From Motiliproteus sp965230185 (GTDB taxonomy: Bacteria > Pseudomonadota > Gammaproteobacteria > Pseudomonadales > Balneatricaceae): a stretch of 64,000 nt of DNA. Where the stretch lies: assembly GCA_965230185.1 (NCBI GenBank), contig OZ245995.1:992001-1056000 (forward strand). Reading direction: 5' to 3'. The notes beneath the pieces were generated by a model. That model was not told the DNA's origin. It saw only the letters and a list, made by a program, of their open reading frames with translations, and ran no database searches. Position numbers and translations under genes: made by a program. Position 1 is the first letter of the stretch. The number at the start of each line of letters is the position of its first letter. Shown piece by piece: positions 36,025-43,823 of the stretch.

Positions 36025-36483
36025 ATGCCGATGATTGAAGTAAACGGAATGGCCCACGTGTTTCTGGCGGTCAGCGACTGGGATCGTTGTAAGCTGTTTT
36101 ACGAGCAGCTGTTGCCGTTTCTGGGGCTGAAAAAAGCCCACAGCGGTGACGACAGCGTCTACTACGTAGGAGGACGTACTGCCCTGGGGATCTGCCGCTG
36201 TGACGGCGACAGTGAAGGGGATCGCTTTCACCAGTACGGCGTCGGTCTGCATCATCTGTGCTTTCGGGCGCGGCGGCGGGAGGATGTCGATACCCTTTAT
36301 GAGTTTCTGAAAAGCACCGACGCCACCATCGTCCATCCACCGGAAGAGGGACCCTGGGCGCCCGGCTATTATTCGCTGCTGTTCGAAGATCCGGTGGGGA
36401 TACGGCTGGAACTCAACTACGTGCCGGGTCAGGGAATCTTTGCCGAAGGCGTGGAATTCAACACTGCCGGGGACTATACCTGA
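36025..36483 (+). CDS. VOC-superfamily (glyoxalase/dioxygenase-fold) protein
   Basis: A 152-residue vicinal-oxygen-chelate protein with two beta-alpha-beta-beta-beta modules. Module 1 begins MAHVFLAVSDWDRCKLFYEQ and module 2 QYGVGLHHLCFRAR, ending with DPVGIRLELNYVPG. The histidine at the start of each module and the terminal glutamate (LELNY) are placed to bind a divalent metal. The substrate is not evident; the sequence is too short for HPPD and lacks glyoxalase I hallmarks. Its start is an ATG at 36025 with AGGAG a few bases upstream. It is a single gene behind the aacS terminator. Confidence 0.85.
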   Translation: MPMIEVNGMAHVFLAVSDWDRCKLFYEQLLPFLGLKKAHSGDDSVYYVGGRTALGICRCDGDSEGDRFHQYGVGLHHLCFRARRREDVDTLYEFLKSTDATIVHPPEEGPWAPGYYSLLFEDPVGIRLELNYVPGQGIFAEGVEFNTAGDYT

Positions 36484-36883
36484 GCAGAACCCGCCGAGCC
36501 GGTGTCTGCAGCGATGCCGGTTCCTCACTGTTCCGGGCCGGCAGCATCCTGCTGAATTTCCTCGCACCGAAGAGCCGGTTTTTTCTCCTCTGAGCGCTCA
36601 TAACGCTTCAAACCGGCAATTTATACCGTTCGGTTGTTTTTTTGTGTGCATTATCTTGAAAAGCCGTGCAGAATATTGTGCCTTGTGGGCCGGCCGCCGG
36701 GCTGGAGCGGAGGATTTTCCGGGGATATCCTGAAGTCTGCTTCGGTGACTGTACGCGAAATGGCATCCGGGACGGGCTGCCAGTCAGCTCAACCGCTGGT
36801 AATCTGCCGCAGATGGACGATGATTATCGGAACAGGGCGCAGGCTACACAGCAAGAACGTACTGATAACAAGAGAACAGCGAA
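36484..36883. other. Intergenic region upstream of the amino-acid ABC transporter
   Basis: 400 bases. A short stem followed by T6 near 36572-36590 (ACCG...CGGT then TTTTTT) may end the VOC transcript. The rest should carry the transporter promoter. No conserved coding frame seen. Confidence 0.4.
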
Positions 36884-37657
36884 ATGGCCGACGGCACCAC
36901 TGCGATTAAGTTGACCAATATCCACAAAACCTTCGGTACCCTGGAAGTACTGAAGGGAATCGATCTGGAAGCCCATGATGGCGATGTGATTTCCATCATC
37001 GGCTCCAGTGGCTCCGGTAAGAGCACCTTCCTTCGCTGCATTAATCTGCTGGAACATCCCACCGAAGGCGAAATCACCATTAACGGTGAATCCCTGGGGC
37101 TGAAGCGTGGCAAGCACGGAGATCTGGAAGCGACCAGCAATAAACAGCTGACCCTGATGCGCGAGCGTATCGGCTTCGTATTCCAGAATTTCAATCTCTG
37201 GCCCCATATGACGATTCTTGAAAACGTTATCGAAGCGCCCGTCAACGTGCTGAAGCGCAATCGTAAAGAGGCGCTGGCCGATGCGGAAAAACTGCTGAAA
37301 AAGGTGGGGCTCTATGAGCGTAAAGATTTCTATCCGGGGCAACTGTCCGGTGGCCAGCAGCAGCGGGTAGCGATCGCCCGGGCGCTGGCGATGGATCCCC
37401 AGGTGCTGCTGTTTGACGAACCCACCTCCGCGCTGGACCCGGAACTGGTCGGCGAGGTGCTGAACGTGATGCGGGATCTGGCCGAAGAGGGCCGGACCAT
37501 GCTGATCGTAACCCATGAAATGGCCTTCGCCCGCGAGGTCTCCTCCAAAGTGATGTTTCTGCATCAGGGACAGGTCGAAGAATTCGGGCCGCCGGAACAG
37601 GTGTTCGGTGATCCCAAATCGGAACGGTGCCGGGAGTTTATTTCCAGCATCTTTTAA
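36884..37657 (+). CDS. Polar/basic amino-acid ABC transporter, ATP-binding protein
   Basis: A 257-residue ATPase of the HisP/ArtP/AotP type. Walker A is GSSGSGKSTFLRC near residue 40, the Q-loop FVFQNFNLWPHMTILENV, the ABC signature LSGGQQQRVAIARALAM near 148 and Walker B VLLFDEPTSALDPEL. FLRCINLLEHP and HEMAFAREVSSKVMFLHQG are typical of this amino-acid importer group. It opens a four-gene cluster in the order ATPase, binding protein, permease, permease, the order of E. coli artPIQM. Confidence 0.95.
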   Translation: MADGTTAIKLTNIHKTFGTLEVLKGIDLEAHDGDVISIIGSSGSGKSTFLRCINLLEHPTEGEITINGESLGLKRGKHGDLEATSNKQLTLMRERIGFVFQNFNLWPHMTILENVIEAPVNVLKRNRKEALADAEKLLKKVGLYERKDFYPGQLSGGQQQRVAIARALAMDPQVLLFDEPTSALDPELVGEVLNVMRDLAEEGRTMLIVTHEMAFAREVSSKVMFLHQGQVEEFGPPEQVFGDPKSERCREFISSIF

Positions 37658-37728
37658 TGGTTCGTCTGCATGACGGATCTGAACTGCTACCGCAATTTAT
37701 CTGACTATTTCTTTCACAGGGTTAAGTT

Positions 37729-38487
37729 ATGAAAATCAATAAGAAACTGGTTGCTGCTTTATCGCTGACTGTCGCCACCCTGGGAGCCGGCATGGCTCAG
37801 GCGGCGGATAAGTACCGTATCGCTACCGAGGGTGCCTGGGCACCGTTCAACTTTATCGATGCGTCCGGTAAGCCGCAGGGGTTTGATGTTGATATCGCTA
37901 ATGCGCTTTGCGAAAAGATGGGTGCTAAGTGCACCATCGTCACTCAGGACTGGGACGGTCTGATTCCGGCGCTGAAAGTGAAAAAGTTTGATGCCATCGT
38001 GGCCAGTATGTCGATCACCGAGGAGCGGATGAAGCAGGTGGATTTCACTGACCCCTACTATTCCGGCGGTCTTCGTTATCTGGCGGCTAAGAACAAGAGC
38101 TTTGATGTCAGCAAAGCGGGTCTGAAGGGCAAGGTGATCGGTGCTCAGCGTGCTACCGTGGCCGGTCTCTATCTGGAAGACAACCTGGCCGACGTTGTCA
38201 CCATCAAACTCTACGACAACAACGATGCCGTCTATCTTGATCTGCAGGCCGGCCGTCTGGACGGGGCGCTGTCCGATGAGCTGCCGACTTACAACTGGCT
38301 GAAGTCTGATGCCGGCAAGGATTTTGAGTTCAAGGGTGAAGCCTTCGCCAAAGACGACAAGATCGGTATCGCCGTTCGCAAGGGCGACGAGCTGCGCGGT
38401 AAGCTGAACAAAGCGCTGGCTGAGATTCTTAAGGACGGTACCTACGAGAAGATCAACGCCAAGTACTTCCCGTTCTCCATCTACTGA
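37729..38487 (+). CDS. Basic amino-acid ABC transporter, periplasmic binding protein
   Basis: A 252-residue family 3 solute-binding protein. Signal peptide 1-25 (KKLVAALSLTVATLGAGMAQA), then YRIATEGAWAPFNFIDASGK, GFDVDIANALCEKMGAKC, and VASMSITEERMKQVDFTDPY, the ligand-cleft segments. The WDGLIPALKVKKFDAI stretch and two N-lobe cysteines match HisJ/ArtJ/AotJ. Ligand is probably arginine, ornithine, lysine or histidine; the exact one cannot be fixed by reading. A 12-bp hairpin follows the stop codon. Confidence 0.95.
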   Translation: MKINKKLVAALSLTVATLGAGMAQAADKYRIATEGAWAPFNFIDASGKPQGFDVDIANALCEKMGAKCTIVTQDWDGLIPALKVKKFDAIVASMSITEERMKQVDFTDPYYSGGLRYLAAKNKSFDVSKAGLKGKVIGAQRATVAGLYLEDNLADVVTIKLYDNNDAVYLDLQAGRLDGALSDELPTYNWLKSDAGKDFEFKGEAFAKDDKIGIAVRKGDELRGKLNKALAEILKDGTYEKINAKYFPFSIY

Positions 38488-38513
38488 TCGGCCTGCCGGG
38501 CTGACTGGTGTTT

Positions 38514-38542
38514 CACAGGGGTGGCCGGGTGCCACCCCTGTG
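38514..38542 (+). other. Intercistronic hairpin between binding-protein and permease genes
   Basis: Perfect 12-bp arms CACAGGGGTGGC and GCCACCCCTGTG around CGGGT, 27 bases past the binding-protein stop, without a T-run. Such stems often protect the upstream message so that binding protein is made in excess over permease. Confidence 0.7.
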
Positions 38543-38656
38543 TGCTTAACTGATTCTGATTCATGGGTTTCCCTTGCCGTTAGCGGATGCTACAGGGATG
38601 TGGATCAGAAGCTGCAAATTCCGTATTTGAGAATTGAAGAAGACTGAGGTCAGGGG

Positions 38657-39346
38657 ATGATTGATCTTAAAGGTTTCGGCCCTCAGCTCTGGGAAGGGAC
38701 CCTGATTACCCTCGAGCTGGCGATAGCCAGTCTGCTGCTGGGGCTGGTGCTGGGGTTGTTGGGGGCGTCCGCCAAACTCTCCTCGTTCGGGCCCGCCAGG
38801 GCGCTCGCTACCGCTTACACCACCGTTATCCGGGGCATTCCGGAGCTGCTGACGGTACTGATTATCTACTTTGGCGCCACCACGGTGCTGATGGGCATCG
38901 CCAGCTGGTTCGGCTACGACGAATATATCGAGATCAGTCCGTTCGCGGCCGGTGTTACCGCGCTCGGTTTTACCTTCGGCGCCTATGCCACCGAGGTCTT
39001 CCGGGGCGCCATGATGGCGATTCCGGGAGGGCAGCGGGAAGCAGGACTGGTACTGGGTATGAGCCGGGTACGGATCTTTATGCGCATTACCCTGCCGCAG
39101 GTCTGGCGGCTGGCGCTGCCGGGTCTGGGTAATCTGTTCCTGGTGCTGCTCAAAGATACCGCGCTGGTGTCGGTGATCGGTCTGGAAGATATCATGCGTA
39201 AAGCCAACGTCGCTGTGGGCTTTACCAAAGAGCCGTTCCTGTTCTATATGACAGCCGCCTTCATTTATCTGGCTCTGACTATCGTTTCGATGGTTGGTAT
39301 TCACTACCTTGAAAAACGCGCCAATCGTGGCCTGGTGAGGAGCTGA
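38657..39346 (+). CDS. Basic amino-acid ABC transporter permease (HisQ/AotQ type)
   Basis: A 229-residue inner-membrane permease with five or so membrane segments. It carries the permease motif EVFRGAMMAIPGGQREAGLV, the cytoplasmic loop that docks the ATPase, followed by LGMSRVRIFMRITLPQVWR. IRGIPELLTVLIIYFG and LKDTALVSVIGLEDIMRKA resemble HisQ and AotQ. It is separated from the second permease by two bases. Confidence 0.94.
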   Translation: MIDLKGFGPQLWEGTLITLELAIASLLLGLVLGLLGASAKLSSFGPARALATAYTTVIRGIPELLTVLIIYFGATTVLMGIASWFGYDEYIEISPFAAGVTALGFTFGAYATEVFRGAMMAIPGGQREAGLVLGMSRVRIFMRITLPQVWRLALPGLGNLFLVLLKDTALVSVIGLEDIMRKANVAVGFTKEPFLFYMTAAFIYLALTIVSMVGIHYLEKRANRGLVRS

Positions 39347-39348
39347 GG

Positions 39349-40041
39349 ATGGATTTCGAAGTCATAATCGAGCATTTCCCGCGGCTGCTGACCGGTGCCT
39401 GGACGACCATCCAGCTGGTACTGGTTTCCGGTATTGTCGGTTCCCTGATGGCGGTGCCTATCGGTCTGGCACGTCACTCTGATAAGTGGTGGATCAACGG
39501 ACTGCCCTACTGCTATATCTTCTTTTTTCGCGGCACACCGCTGCTGGTGCAGATCTTCCTCGTCTATTACGGGGTGTCCCAGTTCGAAGTGGTGCGGGAA
39601 AGCGTACTCTGGCCCTGGTTACGGGAGCCCTACTGGTGCGCGATTATCGCTTTCTGCCTGAATACCTCGGCCTATACCGCCGAAATCCTGCGGGGAGCGC
39701 TGGGGGCGATCCCTAAAGGGGAAGTGGAAGCGGCGAAAGTGCTGGGGATGGGCAAAGGGCTGATGTACCGGCGGATCCTGCTACCACGGGCCTTCGGTAT
39801 GATCGTCCCGGCTTACGGCAACGAAATCATCCTGATGCTCAAAGGCAGCGCCCTTGCCAGCACCATCACTCTGCTGGACCTGACCGGTATGGCACGAACC
39901 ATCATTGCCCGTACCTATACACCGATCGAGATCTTCCTGTCGGCCGGCGTTATCTACCTGGCCATGAGTATGCTGGTGATCTGGCTGTTCCGCTGGATCG
40001 AGCGACGCCACAACGCCCATCTGAATCCTGTCAGTAACTGA
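39349..40041 (+). CDS. Basic amino-acid ABC transporter permease (HisM/AotM type)
   Basis: A 230-residue permease forming the heteromeric channel with the preceding gene. FFRGTPLLVQIFLVYYG, CLNTSAYTAEILRGALGAIP, KGEVEAAKVLGMGKG and AYGNEIILMLKGSALASTIT correspond to HisM/AotM. It closes the operon and is followed directly by a terminator. Confidence 0.94.
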   Translation: MDFEVIIEHFPRLLTGAWTTIQLVLVSGIVGSLMAVPIGLARHSDKWWINGLPYCYIFFFRGTPLLVQIFLVYYGVSQFEVVRESVLWPWLREPYWCAIIAFCLNTSAYTAEILRGALGAIPKGEVEAAKVLGMGKGLMYRRILLPRAFGMIVPAYGNEIILMLKGSALASTITLLDLTGMARTIIARTYTPIEIFLSAGVIYLAMSMLVIWLFRWIERRHNAHLNPVSN

Positions 40042-40058
40042 CGGTAGCGGATCATCAG

Positions 40059-40086
40059 AACCGGAGCTTGTGCTCCGGTTTTTTTT
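40059..40086 (+). terminator. Rho-independent terminator of the amino-acid transporter operon
   Basis: Arms AACCGGAGC and GCTCCGGTT with a TTGT loop, followed by a T-run. Confidence 0.93.
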
Positions 40087-40386
40087 ACCGCCCCCCCGAC
40101 GCTTATCTGCATGTCTGAATACTGGTTTCCAGCTCCGTAACCCAGGGTAATTCCCTATTAAATTCTGGCACTTATTGTGCCGTCTGAGGCCGTGCCTGTA
40201 ATGACTGACCGGGCTGGTACAGTCGATCTTTTTTATACTTTATGGGTATGCTTGGCTGTTTTTAAATTCCATTTGGTTATTAGTGTTGGTGGTCACTAAC
40301 CGCATTTCAGGCGCTGCTTCGTTTGCCGCTAAAGCACATTCTGATGAACGATTAAAAAACAAACAGTGTCTTCGTATATAGGGCTG

Positions 40387-40434
40387 ACACTACATGTTGT
40401 GTGAAGGTCGGTGGGTGCATACAATATCTGGAAG
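40387..40434 (+). promoter_or_regulatory. Tandem NrdR-like boxes upstream of nrdJa
   Basis: Box 1 ACACTACATGTTGTGT (40387-40402) is close to the NrdR consensus acaCwAtATaTwGtgt. Box 2 ATACAATATCTGGAAG (40419-40434) matches more weakly (8 of the 10 core positions). The two are 32 bases apart, three helical turns, the known spacing for NrdR pairs. NrdR is the universal repressor of ribonucleotide reductase genes. The remaining part of the 460-base upstream region has no cobalamin-riboswitch box that I can see. Confidence 0.72.
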
Positions 40435-40501
40435 TTTTTCAAAGGCTCTCCACAAGGGGTCATAAATCCTTGTTACCACAGGAAAATAAGGTCTGGTGCA
40501 A

Positions 40502-42652
40502 ATGACTGCTACTCTGAAGGTCGTAACTAACGAAGAAAAAGAGATACCCCATCAGGATGCCTCCCTGGATATCTGGGACTCCAAATATCGTCTCAAATCA
40601 AAGGGCGGTGAGGTGCTTGATCAGGATATTGACGCGACCTTCCGTCGTGTGGCCAGAGCGCTGGCTGATGTCGAAACCGGTAAGAAGAAGCGTGAAGAGT
40701 GGTACGAGAACTTTCTCTGGGCTCTGCGTCGCGGCGCCATTCCGGCAGGACGAGTCATGTCCAATGCCGGCGCCCAGGAGCACAAGCCGGCCACATCCAC
40801 GATCAACTGTACGGTTTCCGGCACCATCTTCGATTCCATGGACGATATTCTCGGCAAGAACCTGGAAGCGGGTCTGACCCTGAAAGCCGGTTGTGGCATT
40901 GGCTACGAATTCTCCACTCTGCGTCCGAAGAATGCCTATGTGTCCGGTGCCGGTGCCTACACCTCCGGCCCGCTCTCCTTTATGGATATCTTCGACAAGA
41001 TGTGTTTCACCGTCTCTTCGGCCGGCGGCCGTCGTGGCGCTCAGATGGCGACTTTCGACATCGGCCATCCGGATGTACTGGATTTCATCCGTGCCAAGCG
41101 GGAAGACGGTCGTCTGCGTCAGTTCAACCTGTCGCTGCTGATCACCGATGAGTTTATGGAAGCGGTTCGTCATAACACTGACTGGAAACTGGCTTTCCCG
41201 CTGACTCCGAAAGAGGTGGAGCGTGACCAGATCAATCCTGAAGATGAAGCTCAGGTGGTCTGGCGCGACTGGCCGACCCACGAAGGTTACGTGACCAACG
41301 ATGCCGGTCTGGTGGCCTGCCGCATCATTAAGACCATTAAGGCTCAGCGTCTGTGGAATGCCATTATGACTTCCACCTATGACTTTGCCGAACCCGGTTT
41401 TATCCTGATCGACAAGGTTAACGAACAGAACAACAACTGGTTCTGTGAAAATATTCGCGCCACCAACCCCTGTGGCGAACAGCCGCTGCCGCCCTACGGC
41501 AGCTGCCTGCTGGGTTCGATCAATCTGACCCGCTTCGTGCTGGATCCGTTTACCGACAATGCCCGTTTTGACTGGGACGGTTTCCGTCGCACGGTTTCCA
41601 TCTTCACCCGCATGCTCGATAACGTAGTCGAGATCAACGGTCTGCCGCTGGAACAGCAGCGTCATGAGATCATGAGCAAGCGTCGTCACGGTATGGGCTA
41701 TCTGGGACTGGGCTCTACAGTCACCATGTTGCAGATGAAGTACGGCGATCAGGCCTCTGTAGAGTTCACCGACCAGGTCACCCGTGAGCTGGCTCTGACC
41801 GGCTGGCGTACCGGTCTGGAACTGGCGCAGGAGAAAGGTGCTGCGCCGATCATGGACGAAGAGTTCGAAGTGACCGGCGAGATGCTGCGCAAGCGTCCGG
41901 AGATGGTCGACGACGGCTTTAAGGTCGGTGATATGGCGAAGGGTAAGGTGCTGCATGCGAAATACAGCCGCTATATGCAGAAGGTCGGCGAAGTGGATGC
42001 TGAGCTGATCACCCAGCTGGCGGAGCATGGTTGCCGCTTCACTCACCACAGCTCCATCGCGCCCACCGGCACCATCTCACTGTCCGTCGGCAATAACGCC
42101 AGTAACGGTATCGAGCCGAGCTTCGCTCACCACTATGCACGCAACATCATTCGTGAAGGCAAAAAGACCAAAGAGAAAGTCGATGTCTTCTCCTATGAGC
42201 TGCTGGCTTACCGCGAGCTGATCAATGCGAACGCGATGCCCTACAGCGATAAGGCCGATGAGCAGCTACCGGAGTACTTTATCACCGCCGAGGATATTAC
42301 CCCGAAGCAGCACGTGGATATCCAGGCCGCTTCGCAGAAATGGATCGATTCCTCGATCTCCAAGACCGCCAACGTCCCGACCGATTATCCCTATGATGAT
42401 TTCAAGGATATCTATCAGTATGCCTATGAGCAGGGGCTGAAGGGGTGCACCACTTTCCGCTTTAATCCGGAGGCTTTCCAGGGCGTGCTGGTTAAGGAGC
42501 AGGATCTGGAAAACACCACCTACCAGTTTACGCTGGAAGATGGCAGCGTGGTTGAGCTGAAAGGCAACGAAGAGGTCGAATATGATGGCGAGATGCACAA
42601 TGCAGCGAACCTGTTCGAGGCTCTGAAAGAAGGTTATTACGGTAAGTTCTGA
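40502..42652 (+). CDS. nrdJa: Adenosylcobalamin-dependent ribonucleotide reductase, large part (NrdJa)
   Basis: Class II ribonucleotide reductase catalytic subunit, reducing NDPs with a B12-derived thiyl radical and needing no oxygen. It has 716 residues from the ATG at 40502 (a GTG two codons earlier is possible). Active-site landmarks are STINCTVSG, LKAGCGIGYEFSTLRP, and ATNPCGEQPLPPYGSC with Asn322, Cys324 and Glu326 as the catalytic triad. The C-terminal cysteines normally found in a single-chain NrdJ are absent here and supplied by the next gene. This split arrangement is known from Pseudomonas. Confidence 0.95.
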   Translation: MTATLKVVTNEEKEIPHQDASLDIWDSKYRLKSKGGEVLDQDIDATFRRVARALADVETGKKKREEWYENFLWALRRGAIPAGRVMSNAGAQEHKPATSTINCTVSGTIFDSMDDILGKNLEAGLTLKAGCGIGYEFSTLRPKNAYVSGAGAYTSGPLSFMDIFDKMCFTVSSAGGRRGAQMATFDIGHPDVLDFIRAKREDGRLRQFNLSLLITDEFMEAVRHNTDWKLAFPLTPKEVERDQINPEDEAQVVWRDWPTHEGYVTNDAGLVACRIIKTIKAQRLWNAIMTSTYDFAEPGFILIDKVNEQNNNWFCENIRATNPCGEQPLPPYGSCLLGSINLTRFVLDPFTDNARFDWDGFRRTVSIFTRMLDNVVEINGLPLEQQRHEIMSKRRHGMGYLGLGSTVTMLQMKYGDQASVEFTDQVTRELALTGWRTGLELAQEKGAAPIMDEEFEVTGEMLRKRPEMVDDGFKVGDMAKGKVLHAKYSRYMQKVGEVDAELITQLAEHGCRFTHHSSIAPTGTISLSVGNNASNGIEPSFAHHYARNIIREGKKTKEKVDVFSYELLAYRELINANAMPYSDKADEQLPEYFITAEDITPKQHVDIQAASQKWIDSSISKTANVPTDYPYDDFKDIYQYAYEQGLKGCTTFRFNPEAFQGVLVKEQDLENTTYQFTLEDGSVVELKGNEEVEYDGEMHNAANLFEALKEGYYGKF

Positions 42653-42675
42653 GGCGGAAACAGACAGGATTAATC

Positions 42676-43395
42676 ATGGCAGTTAAAATCGAAAAGGCCA
42701 TTACTGGCTACAAAGTCATCACCGCCGAAGAGAAGGCGAAGCAGGAAGAGCTGGCGGCACAGGCCGCCGAAGAGCAGAAGAACAAGCTGGAAACGGTGCA
42801 TGAGAACCTCAGCCGTCCGGAGTGTCTGCTGGGTTCCACCTATAAGGTGAAGACGCCGATGTCCGAGCACGCGCTCTACATCACCATCAACGATATTGTT
42901 CTTAATCAGGGTACCGAGCACGAGCAGCGTCACCCTTATGAGATCTTTATCAACTCCAAGAATATGGAGCACTTCCAGTGGGTACTGGCGCTGACCCGGG
43001 TTATCTCCGCGGTATTCCGTAAGGGTGGCGACGCTACCTTTATGGTGGAAGAGCTGAAAGCGGTATTCGATCCCAAAGGCGGTTACTTCAAGAAGGGCGG
43101 TAAGTTTATGCCCTCACTGGTGGCGGAGATCGGTGAAGCGATCGAGTCCCATATGAAGATGATCGGTCTGCTGAAGGATGACAGTCTCGATGAACATCAG
43201 CAGAAACTGATCGCCGACAAGCGCAAAGAGTATGAGGAACGCCAGAATAGCACCACCGGTGAAGCCAGCAACGACGGCAGCTCCAGCGCTTTCCCATCGG
43301 ACGCTCAGCTGTGCGGCAAGTGTAACGTAAAGGCCGCTATCCTGATGGATGGCTGTTACACCTGCCTGAATTGCGGGGACAGCAAGTGCGGCTGA
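42676..43395 (+). CDS. nrdJb: Adenosylcobalamin-dependent ribonucleotide reductase, C-terminal part (NrdJb)
   Basis: A 239-residue partner of NrdJa. It carries a TSCPD-type fold in the middle (LYITINDIVLNQGTEHEQR, YEIFINSKNMEHFQWVLALT) and ends in a cysteine cluster CGKCNVKAA...GCYTCLNCGDSKCG. The last cysteines should re-reduce the active site of NrdJa after each turnover. It begins 23 bases after the nrdJa stop and is followed by a terminator at 43524-43554. Confidence 0.94.
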   Translation: MAVKIEKAITGYKVITAEEKAKQEELAAQAAEEQKNKLETVHENLSRPECLLGSTYKVKTPMSEHALYITINDIVLNQGTEHEQRHPYEIFINSKNMEHFQWVLALTRVISAVFRKGGDATFMVEELKAVFDPKGGYFKKGGKFMPSLVAEIGEAIESHMKMIGLLKDDSLDEHQQKLIADKRKEYEERQNSTTGEASNDGSSSAFPSDAQLCGKCNVKAAILMDGCYTCLNCGDSKCG

Positions 43396-43823
43396 TAGTA
43401 ATGCCGCAGTAAAATCAGCAGGAATTTTGTGGTTTTACGCATAAAGTGCGACTGGGGCTGTAGTAAAAACAGTGAGTTAGCCGATGTTTTTGTGCATAAA
43501 GTGAAACCAATTGATTTCTAAAGAAAAAAGCCAGGTTTAAGACCTGGCTTTTTTATGCGCGTTTAATCGAGCAATATTACGATACGAGATTCTGATTTTG
43601 GCCAAACCGTATTCTCAAAAAAGGTCGGCTTTTGCCCGTAAGCAGGCCTTAGATTGTGAACCGCTTCCATTTACCGATGACCCCATATCCTGAGTGAATG
43701 GAGTCATAAACTCACCAGGAAGTTTGTTCGCTGTCCCGCTTTTCTCATTCGACGCTTGTATGCCCACCGTACAAGCCGGAAAGCTTGAAACTAAAGAATT
43801 GGATTGAACCTGGACGCGAAGAA
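43396..43823. other. Intergenic region after nrdJb, entry to the sparse AT-richer region
   Basis: 428 bases. A ten-base direct repeat GCATAAAGTG occurs at 43439-43448 and 43494-43503, ahead of the nrdJ terminator. Past the terminator the sequence becomes AT-richer and has no supported gene; an 84-codon minus-strand frame at 43615-43869 overlaps the selO 3' end and is not convincing. Confidence 0.5.
43524..43554 (+). terminator. Rho-independent terminator of nrdJab
   Basis: Arms AAAAAAGCCAGGT and ACCTGGCTTTTTT around TTAAG; also functional in the reverse direction by base content. Confidence 0.92.

Noticed and set aside
40042..40501. Cobalamin riboswitch in front of the B12-dependent reductase
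   Set aside because: No B12-box-like GCCACTG segment or matching fold was seen; NrdR boxes explain the leader better.
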